From assembly GCA_947260035.1 (NCBI GenBank), contig CAMYOO010000006.1:1-37052 (forward strand): a stretch of DNA of 37,052 nucleotides, given 5' to 3'. Source of the stretch: an uncultured delta proteobacterium. GTDB taxonomy: Bacteria > Myxococcota_A > UBA9160 > JAFDET01. The notes below the pieces were generated by a model. It had not been told where the DNA came from and made no database searches. It was given only the letters and a program-made list of their open reading frames with translations. The position numbers were made by a program, and so were the translations under genes. Positions 7,645-15,171 of this stretch are shown piece by piece (position 1 is the stretch's first letter; each line of letters begins with the position of its first letter).

Positions 7645-7654
7645 AGGGTAGCGT
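7645..7654. promoter_or_regulatory. Predicted overlapping divergent -10 elements (AnnnTAnnnT)
   Basis: The decamer AGGGTAGCGT reads TAGCGT on the plus strand, towards the GFA gene at 7705. It reads TACCCT on the minus strand, towards the small membrane gene starting at 7636. The two hexamers share the central TA. On the minus side the box is 8 nt from the ATG. On the plus side a leader of about 45 nt with a Shine-Dalgarno follows. Confidence 0.45.
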
Positions 7655-7704
7655 TGGGAACCCGCGGCCGCGCGCGGGTGTCCACGCGGGGGAGGATCTC
7701 GACG

Positions 7705-8157
7705 ATGTTGGAGGGAAGCTGCCTGTGCGGGGATGTGGCCTGGCGCGTGGACGGGCCGGTCTCTCCGGTGGAGTCGTGTCACTGTTCGCGCTGCCGCAAG
7801 TCGTCGGGCTCGGCCTTCCTGCCCATGCTGGCCGTGAAGCCGCGAGACTTCCGCTTCCTACGCGGCGAGGACCGGGTGCAGGTGTTCCGGCTTCCGGTGC
7901 TGCGCAGGCCGCCCGGCTACACGCGGCCGTTTTGCAGCCGCTGCGGCTCCCCCGTTCCGCTGCTGGATCCCGCTGCTCCGATCCTGGAGATACCGGCCGG
8001 GACGATCGACGGCGATCCGGGTGTGGAGACGAAGCAGCACATCTTCACGGACCAATCTGTTCCGTGGCATGACTGCCGCGACGGGCTGCCCCGCTACCCG
8101 GTCGGGGTTCCCGAGGCCGAGCGCGCCTGGCGCGCCGTGCTCGACGACGACGCCTGA
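7705..8157 (+). CDS. GFA family zinc protein (CENP-V/GFA domain)
   Basis: This 150-residue protein shows the cysteine pattern of the glutathione-dependent formaldehyde-activating (GFA/CENP-V) fold: CLCG (Cys6, Cys8), CHCSRC (Cys25, Cys27, Cys30) and CSRCG (Cys77, Cys80). Together these bind two zinc ions. Most family members have no proven substrate. I chose the ATG at 7705 because GGGGGAGG lies about 9 nt upstream and CLCG follows at once. A paralogue lies at 22751-23215. The gene ends 11 bp before the convergent 18-gene minus-strand run. Confidence 0.88.
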   Translation: MLEGSCLCGDVAWRVDGPVSPVESCHCSRCRKSSGSAFLPMLAVKPRDFRFLRGEDRVQVFRLPVLRRPPGYTRPFCSRCGSPVPLLDPAAPILEIPAGTIDGDPGVETKQHIFTDQSVPWHDCRDGLPRYPVGVPEAERAWRAVLDDDA

Positions 8158-8168
8158 GGCGCCACGGT

Positions 8169-8675
8169 TCAGGCGCGCTCGCGCGCCAGCGCATAGTGAA
8201 GCAGCGCCCTGCCATTCACCATGCTGCGACGGGTGCGCAGCATGCCCAGTCGCTCCAGGACCCGGACCGAGGCCTGGTTCGGCTCGTCCACGCTGGCCAC
8301 CACGCGCTCCGCGGCGGGATCCTCGAAGGCGTGCTCGATCACGCGGCGCGCGGCCTCGGTGGCCAGACCCCGGCCCCGCTGCGAAGGCTGAAGCCCGTAG
8401 ACCAGGTCGGGATCGTCGTCGGAGTGGAGGAAGCCGGCGAACCCCACCAGGGCTTCGCCGGCGCGCTCATCCGCGCACCAGAGGCCAAGGTTCCGCTCCG
8501 CGAAGCCCGCATCGCTTCGCTCCAGCAGGCTCCGCGCTTCGCCGAGGCTGATCGAGCGGTCGTCGAAGAGGTGGCGGCGCACGTCCGATTCGATCCAGAG
8601 TTGGTGCAGCGCTTCGAGGTCGGCGCCGGAGGCGGGCCGCAGATGCAGCCGGCTGGTGTGCAGCTCGGGCTTCAT
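8169..8675 (-). CDS. GNAT family N-acetyltransferase
   Basis: This 168-residue GNAT protein is of the RimJ/RimL-like type. It has an N-terminal TSRLHLRP strand, the acetyl-CoA loop QRGRGLA (residues 99-105) and the late EPNQASVRVLERLGM segment that closes the fold in ribosomal-protein-type acetyltransferases. The substrate is unknown. Its ATG lies in an ATGA overlap with the preceding GNAT gene, so the two are likely coupled. It is the last gene of the minus-strand run. Confidence 0.88.
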   Translation of the reverse strand: MKPELHTSRLHLRPASGADLEALHQLWIESDVRRHLFDDRSISLGEARSLLERSDAGFAERNLGLWCADERAGEALVGFAGFLHSDDDPDLVYGLQPSQRGRGLATEAARRVIEHAFEDPAAERVVASVDEPNQASVRVLERLGMLRTRRSMVNGRALLHYALARERA

Positions 8676-9295
8676 CGGAGCGCCTCGCGTTCGCGACGCG
8701 GGCGCAGCAGGATGTGCTCCACACCGTCGCCGAACGGCACCCGCGCCAGCGGACGAAAGCCGAAGCCGGCGTAGAAGCGCAAGTTGGCCTCGTTGCCGGT
8801 GTCCAGGACGATTCCCTCGGAGACCGGGTCCGCATCGCTGAGCTCGCACGCCCAGCGCACCAGGGCGCGCCCCGCGCCGCAGCCCTGCCGGTCGGGCTGC
8901 ACACCGACGATGGCCAGGGTGTGATGGCGGCCCTGCGGTGCAGCCTCCTCGACGGCGCGGTTGTAGGCGGCGAAGCGCCCGGCCGCCGCGTCACCACAGG
9001 CATCGACCAGCGCAGCTTCGAGCGCGCGCACGTCATCGGGTGCGGCGTCCACAGCGGGGTTCGCCAGGTAGCAGGCGCCCACCAGGGCGTTGCCGGCGAA
9101 GGCGCCCTGCACCGGATGACCGAGGCCCCGGTGCCAGCGATGGCCGACCCGCAGGTAGCCGCCCAGACGTTCCTGGTAGCCCGCCGCATCTCCGGCGAAG
9201 CACCAGCGCATGGTGGGGTCGCCCAGGAAGGCGGGCGTGAGCGCAGCGGCGGCGCGCTCCGCGTCGGTCACCTCCAGGGGCGCCAGGCGGATCAT
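8672..9295 (-). CDS. GNAT family N-acetyltransferase
   Basis: This 207-residue GNAT protein has the acetyl-CoA loop Q-G-C-G-A-G (residues 137-142) after TLAIVGVQPD and the closing NLRFYAGFGF (171-180). Its layout resembles the acetyltransferase at 2422-3039, with a long N-terminal region before the core. The substrate is unknown. The ATG at 9295 was preferred over an ATG 14 codons upstream because it forms an ATGA overlap with the upstream gene, as at neighbouring junctions. Confidence 0.88.
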   Translation of the reverse strand: MIRLAPLEVTDAERAAAALTPAFLGDPTMRWCFAGDAAGYQERLGGYLRVGHRWHRGLGHPVQGAFAGNALVGACYLANPAVDAAPDDVRALEAALVDACGDAAAGRFAAYNRAVEEAAPQGRHHTLAIVGVQPDRQGCGAGRALVRWACELSDADPVSEGIVLDTGNEANLRFYAGFGFRPLARVPFGDGVEHILLRPRREREALR

Positions 9296-9819
9296 CGCCG
9301 CGCTCGCGACTTCCAGTCCTCTGCGAGCAGCGCCCAACGCTCGTGATCTCTCCAGCGGCCGCCGATCTTCAGGTAGCGCGGCGAGAAGCCCTCGCGCCGA
9401 AAGCCCAGGCGGCGGATCAACGCCAGTGAGGCGGCGTTGTCCGGCTGCACGTTCGCCTCCACCCGATGCAGGCCCAGGGGGCCGAAGGCGCTACGCACGG
9501 CCTGGCCGATCGCGTCGCGCATCAGACCGCGGCCCGCGTAGGGCTCGAAAGCGTAGAAGCCCAGGTAGGCGCTGCGCAGCGCACCGCGCACGATGTGGTT
9601 CAGGTTCACCACGCCGGCAGGCTCCCGGTCGGGCGCCAGCACCAGGAAGCCGGCGTGATCCGGCCCGCCGCAGCGCCGCCGCCAGTCGGCGAAGGCGTCG
9701 GCGTCGGCGGGCGGGTGGACCCAGGGGCGGTGGAGCCGCCGGCTGCGGCGCACGGCGGTCAGGAAGGCGCCGCGGTCGCGCGCCGTGGGCGCGCGCAGCG
9801 TCGTCCGGCTTGCGCTCAT
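9292..9819 (-). CDS. RimJ/RimL-type GNAT acetyltransferase
   Basis: This 175-residue protein has the marks of ribosomal-protein-type acetyltransferases: YAGRGLMRDAI (acetyl-CoA loop, about residues 94-104), then LHRVEANVQPDN and SLALIRRLGF (117-140). It probably acetylates an N-terminal or other amino group, but the target is unknown. The ATG overlaps the stop of the upstream gene as ATGA, and its own stop overlaps the next ATG in the same way. It is the middle of three consecutive translationally coupled GNAT genes. Confidence 0.9.
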   Translation of the reverse strand: MSASRTTLRAPTARDRGAFLTAVRRSRRLHRPWVHPPADADAFADWRRRCGGPDHAGFLVLAPDREPAGVVNLNHIVRGALRSAYLGFYAFEPYAGRGLMRDAIGQAVRSAFGPLGLHRVEANVQPDNAASLALIRRLGFRREGFSPRYLKIGGRWRDHERWALLAEDWKSRARR

Positions 9820-10427
9820 TCCGCGCGTCCCGCGCGGCCGAGAAAGAGAGCGGCAATCGGTCCGAAGGCCCCGGCGAAGAGCAGCAGACCCAGGCTGAGA
9901 GGATGCCGCGCGAACGTGTTCAGGGGCCAGCGGAGTGCCGGGACCACGGCCTGGACGGGCGCCGGCTCGCGTCGCACGATCGAATTCCCCTCCAGGGAGT
10001 AGACCTCACCGGCAGCGGTGCGGAAGGTGGTGTCGTTTTCCGCGCCGATCCGCGAGAAGGCGCTCGGCTCCTCGCGGGTGTCCAGTGCGCTGCCGTCCAG
10101 CCCATAGACGTGCAACGTCGGCGCGCCTTCGCTCGCCACCTGGAGCACCCCATCCACCAGGGCCAGGCGCAGGCGCCCCACGGCGCCGGGCACCGTCCAG
10201 GCATTCCGCAGCTCACCGGAGGCGTCGTACATGAAAACGTGGCCGCCGTGCACGCCGGTGTAGATCTCGCCGTCGTCGTTCACAGCAATGCCGGAGGGTG
10301 CAACCAGCATGGGGCCGGCCGCCATGGCGTGACGTAGCTGGGCCGCGCCCATGCCGCCCACTACCAGTGCCAGTGTCGATGCCAGCAGGACCGCGGCGAT
10401 CGAGGAGCGTCGTGCGGTGTTGGTCAC
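9816..10427 (-). CDS. Membrane-anchored protein with a beta-propeller-like segment
   Basis: This 203-residue protein has an N-terminal hydrophobic helix (about residues 9-26) and a second near the C-terminus (about 175-196). Between them is a repeat-like region with SGIAVNDDGEIY, GGHVFMYDASGE and LHVYGLDGS, which looks like two or three NHL/beta-propeller blades. It is too short for a full propeller. The family was not recognised. It starts at the GTG at 10427 in a GTGA overlap with the nucleotidyltransferase gene and ends in an ATGA overlap with the RimJ-like gene. That genetic coupling may mean a shared function. Confidence 0.75.
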   Translation of the reverse strand: MTNTARRSSIAAVLLASTLALVVGGMGAAQLRHAMAAGPMLVAPSGIAVNDDGEIYTGVHGGHVFMYDASGELRNAWTVPGAVGRLRLALVDGVLQVASEGAPTLHVYGLDGSALDTREEPSAFSRIGAENDTTFRTAAGEVYSLEGNSIVRREPAPVQAVVPALRWPLNTFARHPLSLGLLLFAGAFGPIAALFLGRAGRAE

Positions 10428-11191
10428 GGCGCCTGCTCCGTCGGGACGGACGCAACGGGAACTCGCGCCGACTCCCACTCGAAGAAGCCCCGCGCATCGA
10501 ATACCTGGTCGGCAATCGAACACGCCAGTTCCAGGCGCTCCCGGGAGTCGCCGGTCGACAGGAATACGCGCACGTCGCGCCCCAGGGGCGCATCCAGGCG
10601 ATCCAGCTCCGCCAGCAGGTCCTTGTGGCGCGGCACGAAGCGGCCCGCCAGCCGGAAGCGCATGCGCGCGGCGTGGTGCACCGCTTCGGTCGCCAGCAGC
10701 GAGGCCGCCTCCGCATCGCGCTCGATCACGTCGGCGGCGTCCTCCACCATCAGCGCGCCTGCATAGCGTTCGAAGAGCGCCTGCTCGGCGTCCAGGGCCG
10801 GCGGCTCTGCCAGGACGCCGCGGGCACGGTCGCGCAGGGCCGCCACCTCCGGGTCGCTCTCCAGCACGGGGAAGCCTGTGACCAGCATATGGGCGGCCAT
10901 GGGACGAAATCGCTCGCTCTCCAGGTACGCGGACACCGACTCCGGCGAGTTCACGAAGATCTCGGTCGCTACGCCGCAGAAGCGCTTCTGGACGCGCTGC
11001 CGCCAGGGCTCGCGATGGATCACGTAGAGATCGAAGTCGCTGCCCGGGTCGGGGTTGCCCGCCACGATGCTCCCGCACGCCAGGATGGCGATGGGCTCGA
11101 AGTGCTCCAGCACATACGCCGCTGCCTCGCACAAGGCGTCGTCGTAGGGAGAGCCCAGCTCGGGGAAGCGACAGTCACGAAGTTCGGGCAC
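10424..11191 (-). CDS. Nucleotidyltransferase-domain protein
   Basis: This 255-residue protein has a minimal nucleotidyltransferase motif: ILACGSIVAG (residues 36-45) followed by GSDFDLYV (50-57) with the metal-binding Asp52 and Asp54. The rest is helical and resembles the substrate-binding region seen in KNTase- and MNT-like proteins (the stretch LFERYAGALMVEDAADVIERD). Whether it modifies a drug, a protein or RNA is not known. No antitoxin-like HEPN partner lies next to it. The GTG start is preceded by GAGGG. It is the first gene of a five-gene cassette in which every junction overlaps by 4 nt. Confidence 0.8.
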   Translation of the reverse strand: MPELRDCRFPELGSPYDDALCEAAAYVLEHFEPIAILACGSIVAGNPDPGSDFDLYVIHREPWRQRVQKRFCGVATEIFVNSPESVSAYLESERFRPMAAHMLVTGFPVLESDPEVAALRDRARGVLAEPPALDAEQALFERYAGALMVEDAADVIERDAEAASLLATEAVHHAARMRFRLAGRFVPRHKDLLAELDRLDAPLGRDVRVFLSTGDSRERLELACSIADQVFDARGFFEWESARVPVASVPTEQAP

Positions 11192-11200
11192 GGTGATCCC

Positions 11201-11689
11201 TCAGTCTTCGAAGCGCCAGCGCGTGGCCGTCTGGCCGTAGAGCATGCCGCCATCCTCGCCGCTCGGGTCGCAGAGCCACCCGAACCCCACTCGGGGTCGG
11301 AATGCGAAGAACTCTTCGAGCTCGGGCTTCATATCCCAGTGGTACTTGGCGTTGTAGGCGTCGGCCACCTGTCGCAGCGTGCCCGCGTCCCGCTCCGGCT
11401 GCGCCGCTCCCTCCAGGATCACGCACTCGTTACCACTCTCCAGGTTCACGGATACTTCGGAGCCTGCCTCCAGGTGTCGGCGGATACGCGAGCCGGAGCT
11501 GAAGTAGAGCGCACCCTTCAGCCACACGCCCCAGACGGGGCGCGCGTGGGGGCCGCCGGCGCCCGTCACGGTGGTCACCCAGTAGTTCTGGGCGCGCGTG
11601 AGGCGTGCATCCGCCCAGGCGAAGGGCAGCAAGCGTCGCTCCAGGTACCCACCCGCCATTGCGGGCCGCTCCGGTTCCGGGTGTTTCAC
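11201..11689 (-). CDS. Pyridoxamine 5'-phosphate oxidase-fold protein
   Basis: This protein of about 162 residues has the split-barrel pattern of the PNPOx-like family: an N-terminal LPFAWADARLTRAQNYWVTTV strand region, RPVWGVWLKGALYFSSG and a conserved RRHLEAGSEVSVNLES segment. Relatives bind FMN, F420 or haem, and the true substrate is unknown. I chose the GTG at 11689 because GGAGGG lies about 6 nt upstream. The ATG at 11719 would overlap the upstream gene without a ribosome site. It lies 9 bp before the nucleotidyltransferase gene. Confidence 0.85.
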   Translation of the reverse strand: MKHPEPERPAMAGGYLERRLLPFAWADARLTRAQNYWVTTVTGAGGPHARPVWGVWLKGALYFSSGSRIRRHLEAGSEVSVNLESGNECVILEGAAQPERDAGTLRQVADAYNAKYHWDMKPELEEFFAFRPRVGFGWLCDPSGEDGGMLYGQTATRWRFED

Positions 11690-11705
11690 ACTGCGCCCTC
11701 CGAGG

Positions 11706-12233
11706 CTACAGGCTGGCAAAGGCCGGGGGGTACTGCACGAGTCCGTGCACGCCGTCGAGCGCGCCCGGCTCGAGCTCGAGCACCTGGAAGCCGGCGTCGA
11801 AAGCTTCGCTCAGGTAGCGGAGGCCGCGCGGTGCGGCCAGGCCGAAGCCGAAGCGTGCGTAGTAGCCTGGGTCGCCCAGCAGGAACACCGCGCGCCAGCC
11901 GTGCTCGGGGCAGCGCGCCAGCCCGGCGCGAACCAGGGCCGCGCCGATGCCGCCGCCCTGCAGCGCCGGGACCACCGCGAGTGGCGCCAGTGCGCCCAGG
12001 GGCGGCGCGTCGGGCGCGCCCTCGACCTCCACCGCCGAGAAGAATGCGTGACCGACGATCGAGCCGTCGCACTCGGCCACCAGCGAGAGGTATGGACCTG
12101 CCTCCGTTCGCAGTGCCTCCACCAGGCGGGCCTCGACGGGTTGTCCGAAGGCGTCGGTCACGATGCGTGCCACGGCTTCATGATCCTCCAAGGTCTCCTC
12201 CCGGATCGTCACGCCGGCCGGGGCCTCAGGCAC
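11706..12233 (-). CDS. YhbS-like GNAT acetyltransferase
   Basis: This 175-residue protein follows the YhbS-type GNAT layout: IREETLEDHEAV at the start, LAPLAVVPALQGGGIGAAL (residues 82-100, acetyl-CoA loop at 92-97), and LLGDPGYYARFGF (118-130), which is very typical of this subgroup. The substrate is unknown. The start is GTG at 12233, overlapping the upstream GDT1-like gene by 8 bp. Confidence 0.9.
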   Translation of the reverse strand: MPEAPAGVTIREETLEDHEAVARIVTDAFGQPVEARLVEALRTEAGPYLSLVAECDGSIVGHAFFSAVEVEGAPDAPPLGALAPLAVVPALQGGGIGAALVRAGLARCPEHGWRAVFLLGDPGYYARFGFGLAAPRGLRYLSEAFDAGFQVLELEPGALDGVHGLVQYPPAFASL

Positions 12234-12498
12234 GCGTGATCGTCCACACGCCTACTGCGATGAACCCGAGCCCCGCCACCCAGGAGAGCGCGCGGGGACT
12301 CACGTGCTCCGAGACGAACGCGCCGGCGAACACGCCGAGGGCCGAGGTCACCACCAGTGCGGCCGCCGCCCCGACGAAGACCGTCAGCTTGGGATTGGCT
12401 GCGTCGGCGGCGTAGAGGAAGGTGGCCAGCTGGGTCTTGTCCCCCAGCTCCGCCAGGAACACGGTTGCGAATACGGTGCCGAAGATCTTCCACTCCAT
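12226..12498 (-). CDS. TMEM165/GDT1 (UPF0016) family protein, single-repeat form
   Basis: This family transports Mn2+ or Ca2+ (MneA/Gdt1/TMEM165) and usually has about 190 residues with two homologous three-helix repeats, each carrying an E-x-G-D-[KR]-[ST] motif. This protein has only 90 residues, one ELGDKTQ motif (17-23) and three helices. It therefore corresponds to half of the usual protein and would need to dimerise. No second half is next to it. A TACCCT box with TGn upstream ends 7 nt before the ATG. Confidence 0.85.
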   Translation of the reverse strand: MEWKIFGTVFATVFLAELGDKTQLATFLYAADAANPKLTVFVGAAAALVVTSALGVFAGAFVSEHVSPRALSWVAGLGFIAVGVWTITRA

Positions 12499-12505
12499 GC
12501 CGAGG

Positions 12506-12511
12506 AGGGTA
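12506..12511 (-). promoter_or_regulatory. Predicted extended -10 box of the GDT1-like gene
   Basis: On the minus strand TGA precedes TACCCT (TGn extension), which ends 7 nt before the ATG. This suggests an internal, leaderless promoter within the long minus-strand run. Confidence 0.45.
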
Positions 12512-13069
12512 TCACTGCCGACGGGTGTCCCCGCGCAGCGCGTCCAGTTCAACCCGGAAGTCACCCTGGGCCAGCCTCGCGGTCACCCGCTCGAGCAGGG
12601 CCTCCGCGGCCACGCCGCTCGTATCCACGGCGTGGCGCGCGAAGCCCCCGAGGTCTTCAAAGGCCCGGTGCATGTGCCGCACCGCCCCCTCGTCGGTAGA
12701 TTGCGCCCGGGTGGCGGCGCGATGCAGGGCCTCGTCCAGCCCCACGCGCAGGACCACGTAGTGGAGCGCGATTCCGCGTGGCGCCAACTCTCGCCCCAGC
12801 AGAGGCAGCCACCAGGGGCCCACCACGCCGTCTACGTACACGCCGTAGTCGGCTTCAGCGAACCCGGTTGCCGCGCGGATGACCGCCGTCAGGATGGCGC
12901 TGTTCTGCACGTGCGACGCGGGCGTGGTGGGATCGATCGGATGCGCGGGAAATCCGTAGAAGGGGTCGCTCTCCAGGTGGAGGCCGCGCTCGTCTCGCGC
13001 GGCCAGGAGGCGCGCCAGGGTCGTCTTCCCCGCGCCGGGCGATCCTGAGACGATGGTGATCGCAGTCAC
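12512..13069 (-). CDS. P-loop kinase-like AAA protein
   Basis: This 185-residue protein opens with a Walker A loop, GSPGAGKTT (residues 9-17). LHLESDPFYGF follows, the position where shikimate-, gluconate- and zeta-toxin-like kinases carry their substrate acid. Lid-like arginines appear around RAATRAQ. The size and layout fit a small-molecule kinase, but the substrate is not identifiable. The start is the GTG at 13069, one base after the stop of the upstream gene. Confidence 0.8.
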   Translation of the reverse strand: MTAITIVSGSPGAGKTTLARLLAARDERGLHLESDPFYGFPAHPIDPTTPASHVQNSAILTAVIRAATGFAEADYGVYVDGVVGPWWLPLLGRELAPRGIALHYVVLRVGLDEALHRAATRAQSTDEGAVRHMHRAFEDLGGFARHAVDTSGVAAEALLERVTARLAQGDFRVELDALRGDTRRQ

Positions 13070-13070
13070 G

Positions 13071-13442
13071 TCAGGTTCCGCATTGGCCGGGGATGCGGCA
13101 CGATGGCGTGGGCGCGACGGGCGCCAGCTCGAGGCCGTCGGGCGCGCGCGGCTCGTCCTGGGAAGAGCGCCGGCGATCGAAGTGGATCGTCGTCTCCCAA
13201 GCGATCTGCGTGCAGCTCACCCGGTAGAGGCTCCGGGTGGTCCCGCCGGCGCCGGTGCGTCGCCAGCGTGGCGTCGCCCCGTCCGGGCAGCGCAACCGCG
13301 CCAGGTAGTCCAGCTCGTCGGGCTTCCCGGAGCAGCGGATCGGATTCGCGGGGGAGCCCACCGGCGCATCCGGATCCGGATGCGCACAGGCGCCGGTGAC
13401 GCCGGCGAAGGTCGCCGCCATACCGAGAGCGGCAAGTTTCAC
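13071..13442 (-). CDS. Exported cysteine-containing protein of unknown function
   Basis: This 123-residue protein starts at the GTG at 13442, which overlaps the hydrolase stop as GTGA. The N-terminus (residues 1-19) is a short signal peptide ending in VTGAC, which could be a lipobox at Cys19, although a leucine at -3 is missing. Four further cysteines (Cys37, Cys52, Cys77, Cys115) and a late Cys121 suggest disulphides in the periplasm. The family was not recognised. The overlap suggests it is made together with the hydrolase. Confidence 0.65.
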   Translation of the reverse strand: MKLAALGMAATFAGVTGACAHPDPDAPVGSPANPIRCSGKPDELDYLARLRCPDGATPRWRRTGAGGTTRSLYRVSCTQIAWETTIHFDRRRSSQDEPRAPDGLELAPVAPTPSCRIPGQCGT

Positions 13443-14236
13443 ACCCGCGCCGCCCCATCCAGGTGCTGGGCCACGAAGTCGCCGACGCGGGCGTTGAACT
13501 GTTCGGCGTCCTCGAAGTAGGTGGAATGACCGGCGCCGGGGACGTCGCACCACGCGCAGCCGGGAATCTCCTTCGCGACCTCCCGCAACACCTCGGCCGG
13601 AAAGAGCCCGTCGTGCTCGCCGGCCACCATCAGTGTGGGGATCGCGTACTCCGTCAGGTCTGCGGGATCGACACGGCCCTCCGGGTCGAACATGCGGGCC
13701 AGGGCTTCCATCGGGAAGCCCACATTGAGGCCGTTGACCTGGTCGTAGAGGAACGCCAGGTCGGGCCGGCGCTCCGGGAAGTCCGGTGCCAGCGCGGCCT
13801 GTCCGCGGATGTCGTCGCGGCTGGCGTTTTGGCCGATCCGGGCGGCTGCCGCCAGCACGGAGGGGGTCACCAGTCCGCCGGGCGTTCCGCACAGCGCCAG
13901 GCAGGCTACGCGCTCCGGGTGACGAACCGCCGTCGGCAGCCCGGTCCAGCCGCCCATGGACTGGCACACCAACGCGGCGCGCTCGATGCCCTCGGCATCG
14001 AGGATCGCCAGCAGGTCGCCGGTGAAGTGCTTGGGGTGGAAGTCTTCGGGCGGACAGATCGAGCGTCCGAAGCAGCGATGGTCGAAGGTCACCACCCGGT
14101 AGCGCTGCGCAAAGACGGGCACCTGCTGAAACCAGATCACGCGGTTCCCGCCGGCGCCGTGCGCCAGCACCAGGGCCGGGCCGGATCCGTGGACCTCGTA
14201 GTAGATTTCAGCGCTGCCGGAGCGGACGTGGGGCAT
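13439..14236 (-). CDS. Alpha/beta hydrolase
   Basis: This 265-residue protein is a standard alpha/beta hydrolase. The oxyanion region is LAHGAGG (residues 25-31), the nucleophile elbow is CQSMGG (Ser93), the acid is Asp209 in GEHDGLFP and the histidine is His237 in GAGHSTY. The substrate is unknown; relatives include 3-oxoadipate enol-lactonase-like esterases. A TAGGCT box ends 6 nt before the ATG and no Shine-Dalgarno is present. It probably has its own leaderless promoter despite lying only 27 bp after PhzF. Confidence 0.9.
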   Translation of the reverse strand: MPHVRSGSAEIYYEVHGSGPALVLAHGAGGNRVIWFQQVPVFAQRYRVVTFDHRCFGRSICPPEDFHPKHFTGDLLAILDAEGIERAALVCQSMGGWTGLPTAVRHPERVACLALCGTPGGLVTPSVLAAAARIGQNASRDDIRGQAALAPDFPERRPDLAFLYDQVNGLNVGFPMEALARMFDPEGRVDPADLTEYAIPTLMVAGEHDGLFPAEVLREVAKEIPGCAWCDVPGAGHSTYFEDAEQFNARVGDFVAQHLDGAARV

Positions 14237-14242
14237 GGCGCA

Positions 14243-14248
14243 AGCCTA
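14243..14248 (-). promoter_or_regulatory. Predicted -10 box of the alpha/beta hydrolase gene
   Basis: TAGGCT on the minus strand ends 6 nt before the ATG, inside the short gap to the upstream phzF-like gene. Confidence 0.5.
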
Positions 14249-14263
14249 CACCGCGGGTCGAGC

Positions 14264-15145
14264 TCAGAGAAGCCGACCCTCTACGGCGGGCACCACCGAG
14301 CCGCCGACCGCGATCTCTACGCCGTCGTCGCTGCTGTGCGCGCGAATGCGCAGCAGCGATGGCCGCTTCACAGCCGCGCCCTGCTCGACGCGCAGGTCCA
14401 GCGGGCCGTCGCACAGAGGGCGGTGCTCCAGCAGGTAGCGGCCCAAGCAGGCTGCGGCGCTGCCGGTCGCCGGATCCTCCCGGGGGCCGTCGGCGTCGAA
14501 GAGCATTCGCACCTGGAGATCGTTGCCCGGCTCCTCGGTTTCCAGGCAGATCAGGTACACGCACAGCGGCGTGGCGCCTCCGCCGATCGCGCGCGCCGCT
14601 TCCAGGTTCAGGTGCGCGCGGTGCAGCGCGGCGAGCCCCTTCACCGCAACCACGACGAACGAGATCCCCACGGACACGGTCTGGACCGGAAGCTCTGCAT
14701 GCAGGTCGCCGGCGCCGAGCCCAGCCGCCGCGGCTGCGGCTTCCGCGTCCCAGGTGGGGCCCAGGGCCACCTCCGGTGCCAACAGCCAGGCGAGCTCCCC
14801 CGGGTCGTCGTTCTCGAAGGCCACCGACACCGGGCCCACGGCAAGATCCAGGGTCACGCCTGCGGGCGCGTCGTCGGTCCGGTGGCGCCGTATCACCCAC
14901 GCCGTGCCCAGGGTCGGGTGACCGGCGAACGGGATCTCCGTGGTCGGCGTGAAGATGCGCACCGGCCAGGCACCGTGCTGGGGCGCGGATGCGGTGACGA
15001 AGCTGGTTTCCGAGTGGTTCTGCTCCCGGGCGATCGCCTGCATCTCGTCGCCGGAGAGGTCGCCGGCGTCGAGCACCACGGACAGCGGGTTCCCGGCCCA
15101 ACGCGCCTCTGCGAATACGTCGACTACGTGAAGGGGGTGCGGCAT
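14264..15145 (-). CDS. PhzF-family epimerase/isomerase-like protein
   Basis: This 293-residue protein has the duplicated diaminopimelate-epimerase-like fold of the PhzF family. It shows HVVDVFAEARWAGNPLSVV at the start, the conserved acid Glu46 in SETSF, GHPT (75-78) and the second-half DPATGSA (224-230). In phenazine producers PhzF isomerises dihydro-hydroxyanthranilate; most homologues, including those without other phz genes nearby as here, have unknown substrates. A TAGACT box ends 6 nt before the ATG. Confidence 0.9.
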   Translation of the reverse strand: MPHPLHVVDVFAEARWAGNPLSVVLDAGDLSGDEMQAIAREQNHSETSFVTASAPQHGAWPVRIFTPTTEIPFAGHPTLGTAWVIRRHRTDDAPAGVTLDLAVGPVSVAFENDDPGELAWLLAPEVALGPTWDAEAAAAAAGLGAGDLHAELPVQTVSVGISFVVVAVKGLAALHRAHLNLEAARAIGGGATPLCVYLICLETEEPGNDLQVRMLFDADGPREDPATGSAAACLGRYLLEHRPLCDGPLDLRVEQGAAVKRPSLLRIRAHSSDDGVEIAVGGSVVPAVEGRLL

Positions 15146-15151
15146 GCGGCC

Positions 15152-15157
15152 AGTCTA
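15152..15157 (-). promoter_or_regulatory. Predicted -10 box of the phzF-like gene
   Basis: TAGACT on the minus strand ends 6 nt before the ATG; no Shine-Dalgarno lies between. Confidence 0.5.
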
Positions 15158-15171
15158 GGGCAGGCGCGCGT

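Noticed and set aside
10424-11191. A MNT/HEPN toxin-antitoxin pair
   Set aside because: The nucleotidyltransferase is 255 residues long and neither neighbour resembles a HEPN protein.
10298-12415. 705-codon plus-strand open frame
   Set aside because: It is antisense to the nucleotidyltransferase, PNPOx, GNAT and GDT1 genes; its composition is typical of a shadow frame.
14264-15145. A phenazine biosynthesis cluster around the PhzF-like gene
   Set aside because: No other phz genes are near; PhzF-like proteins are widespread outside phenazine producers.
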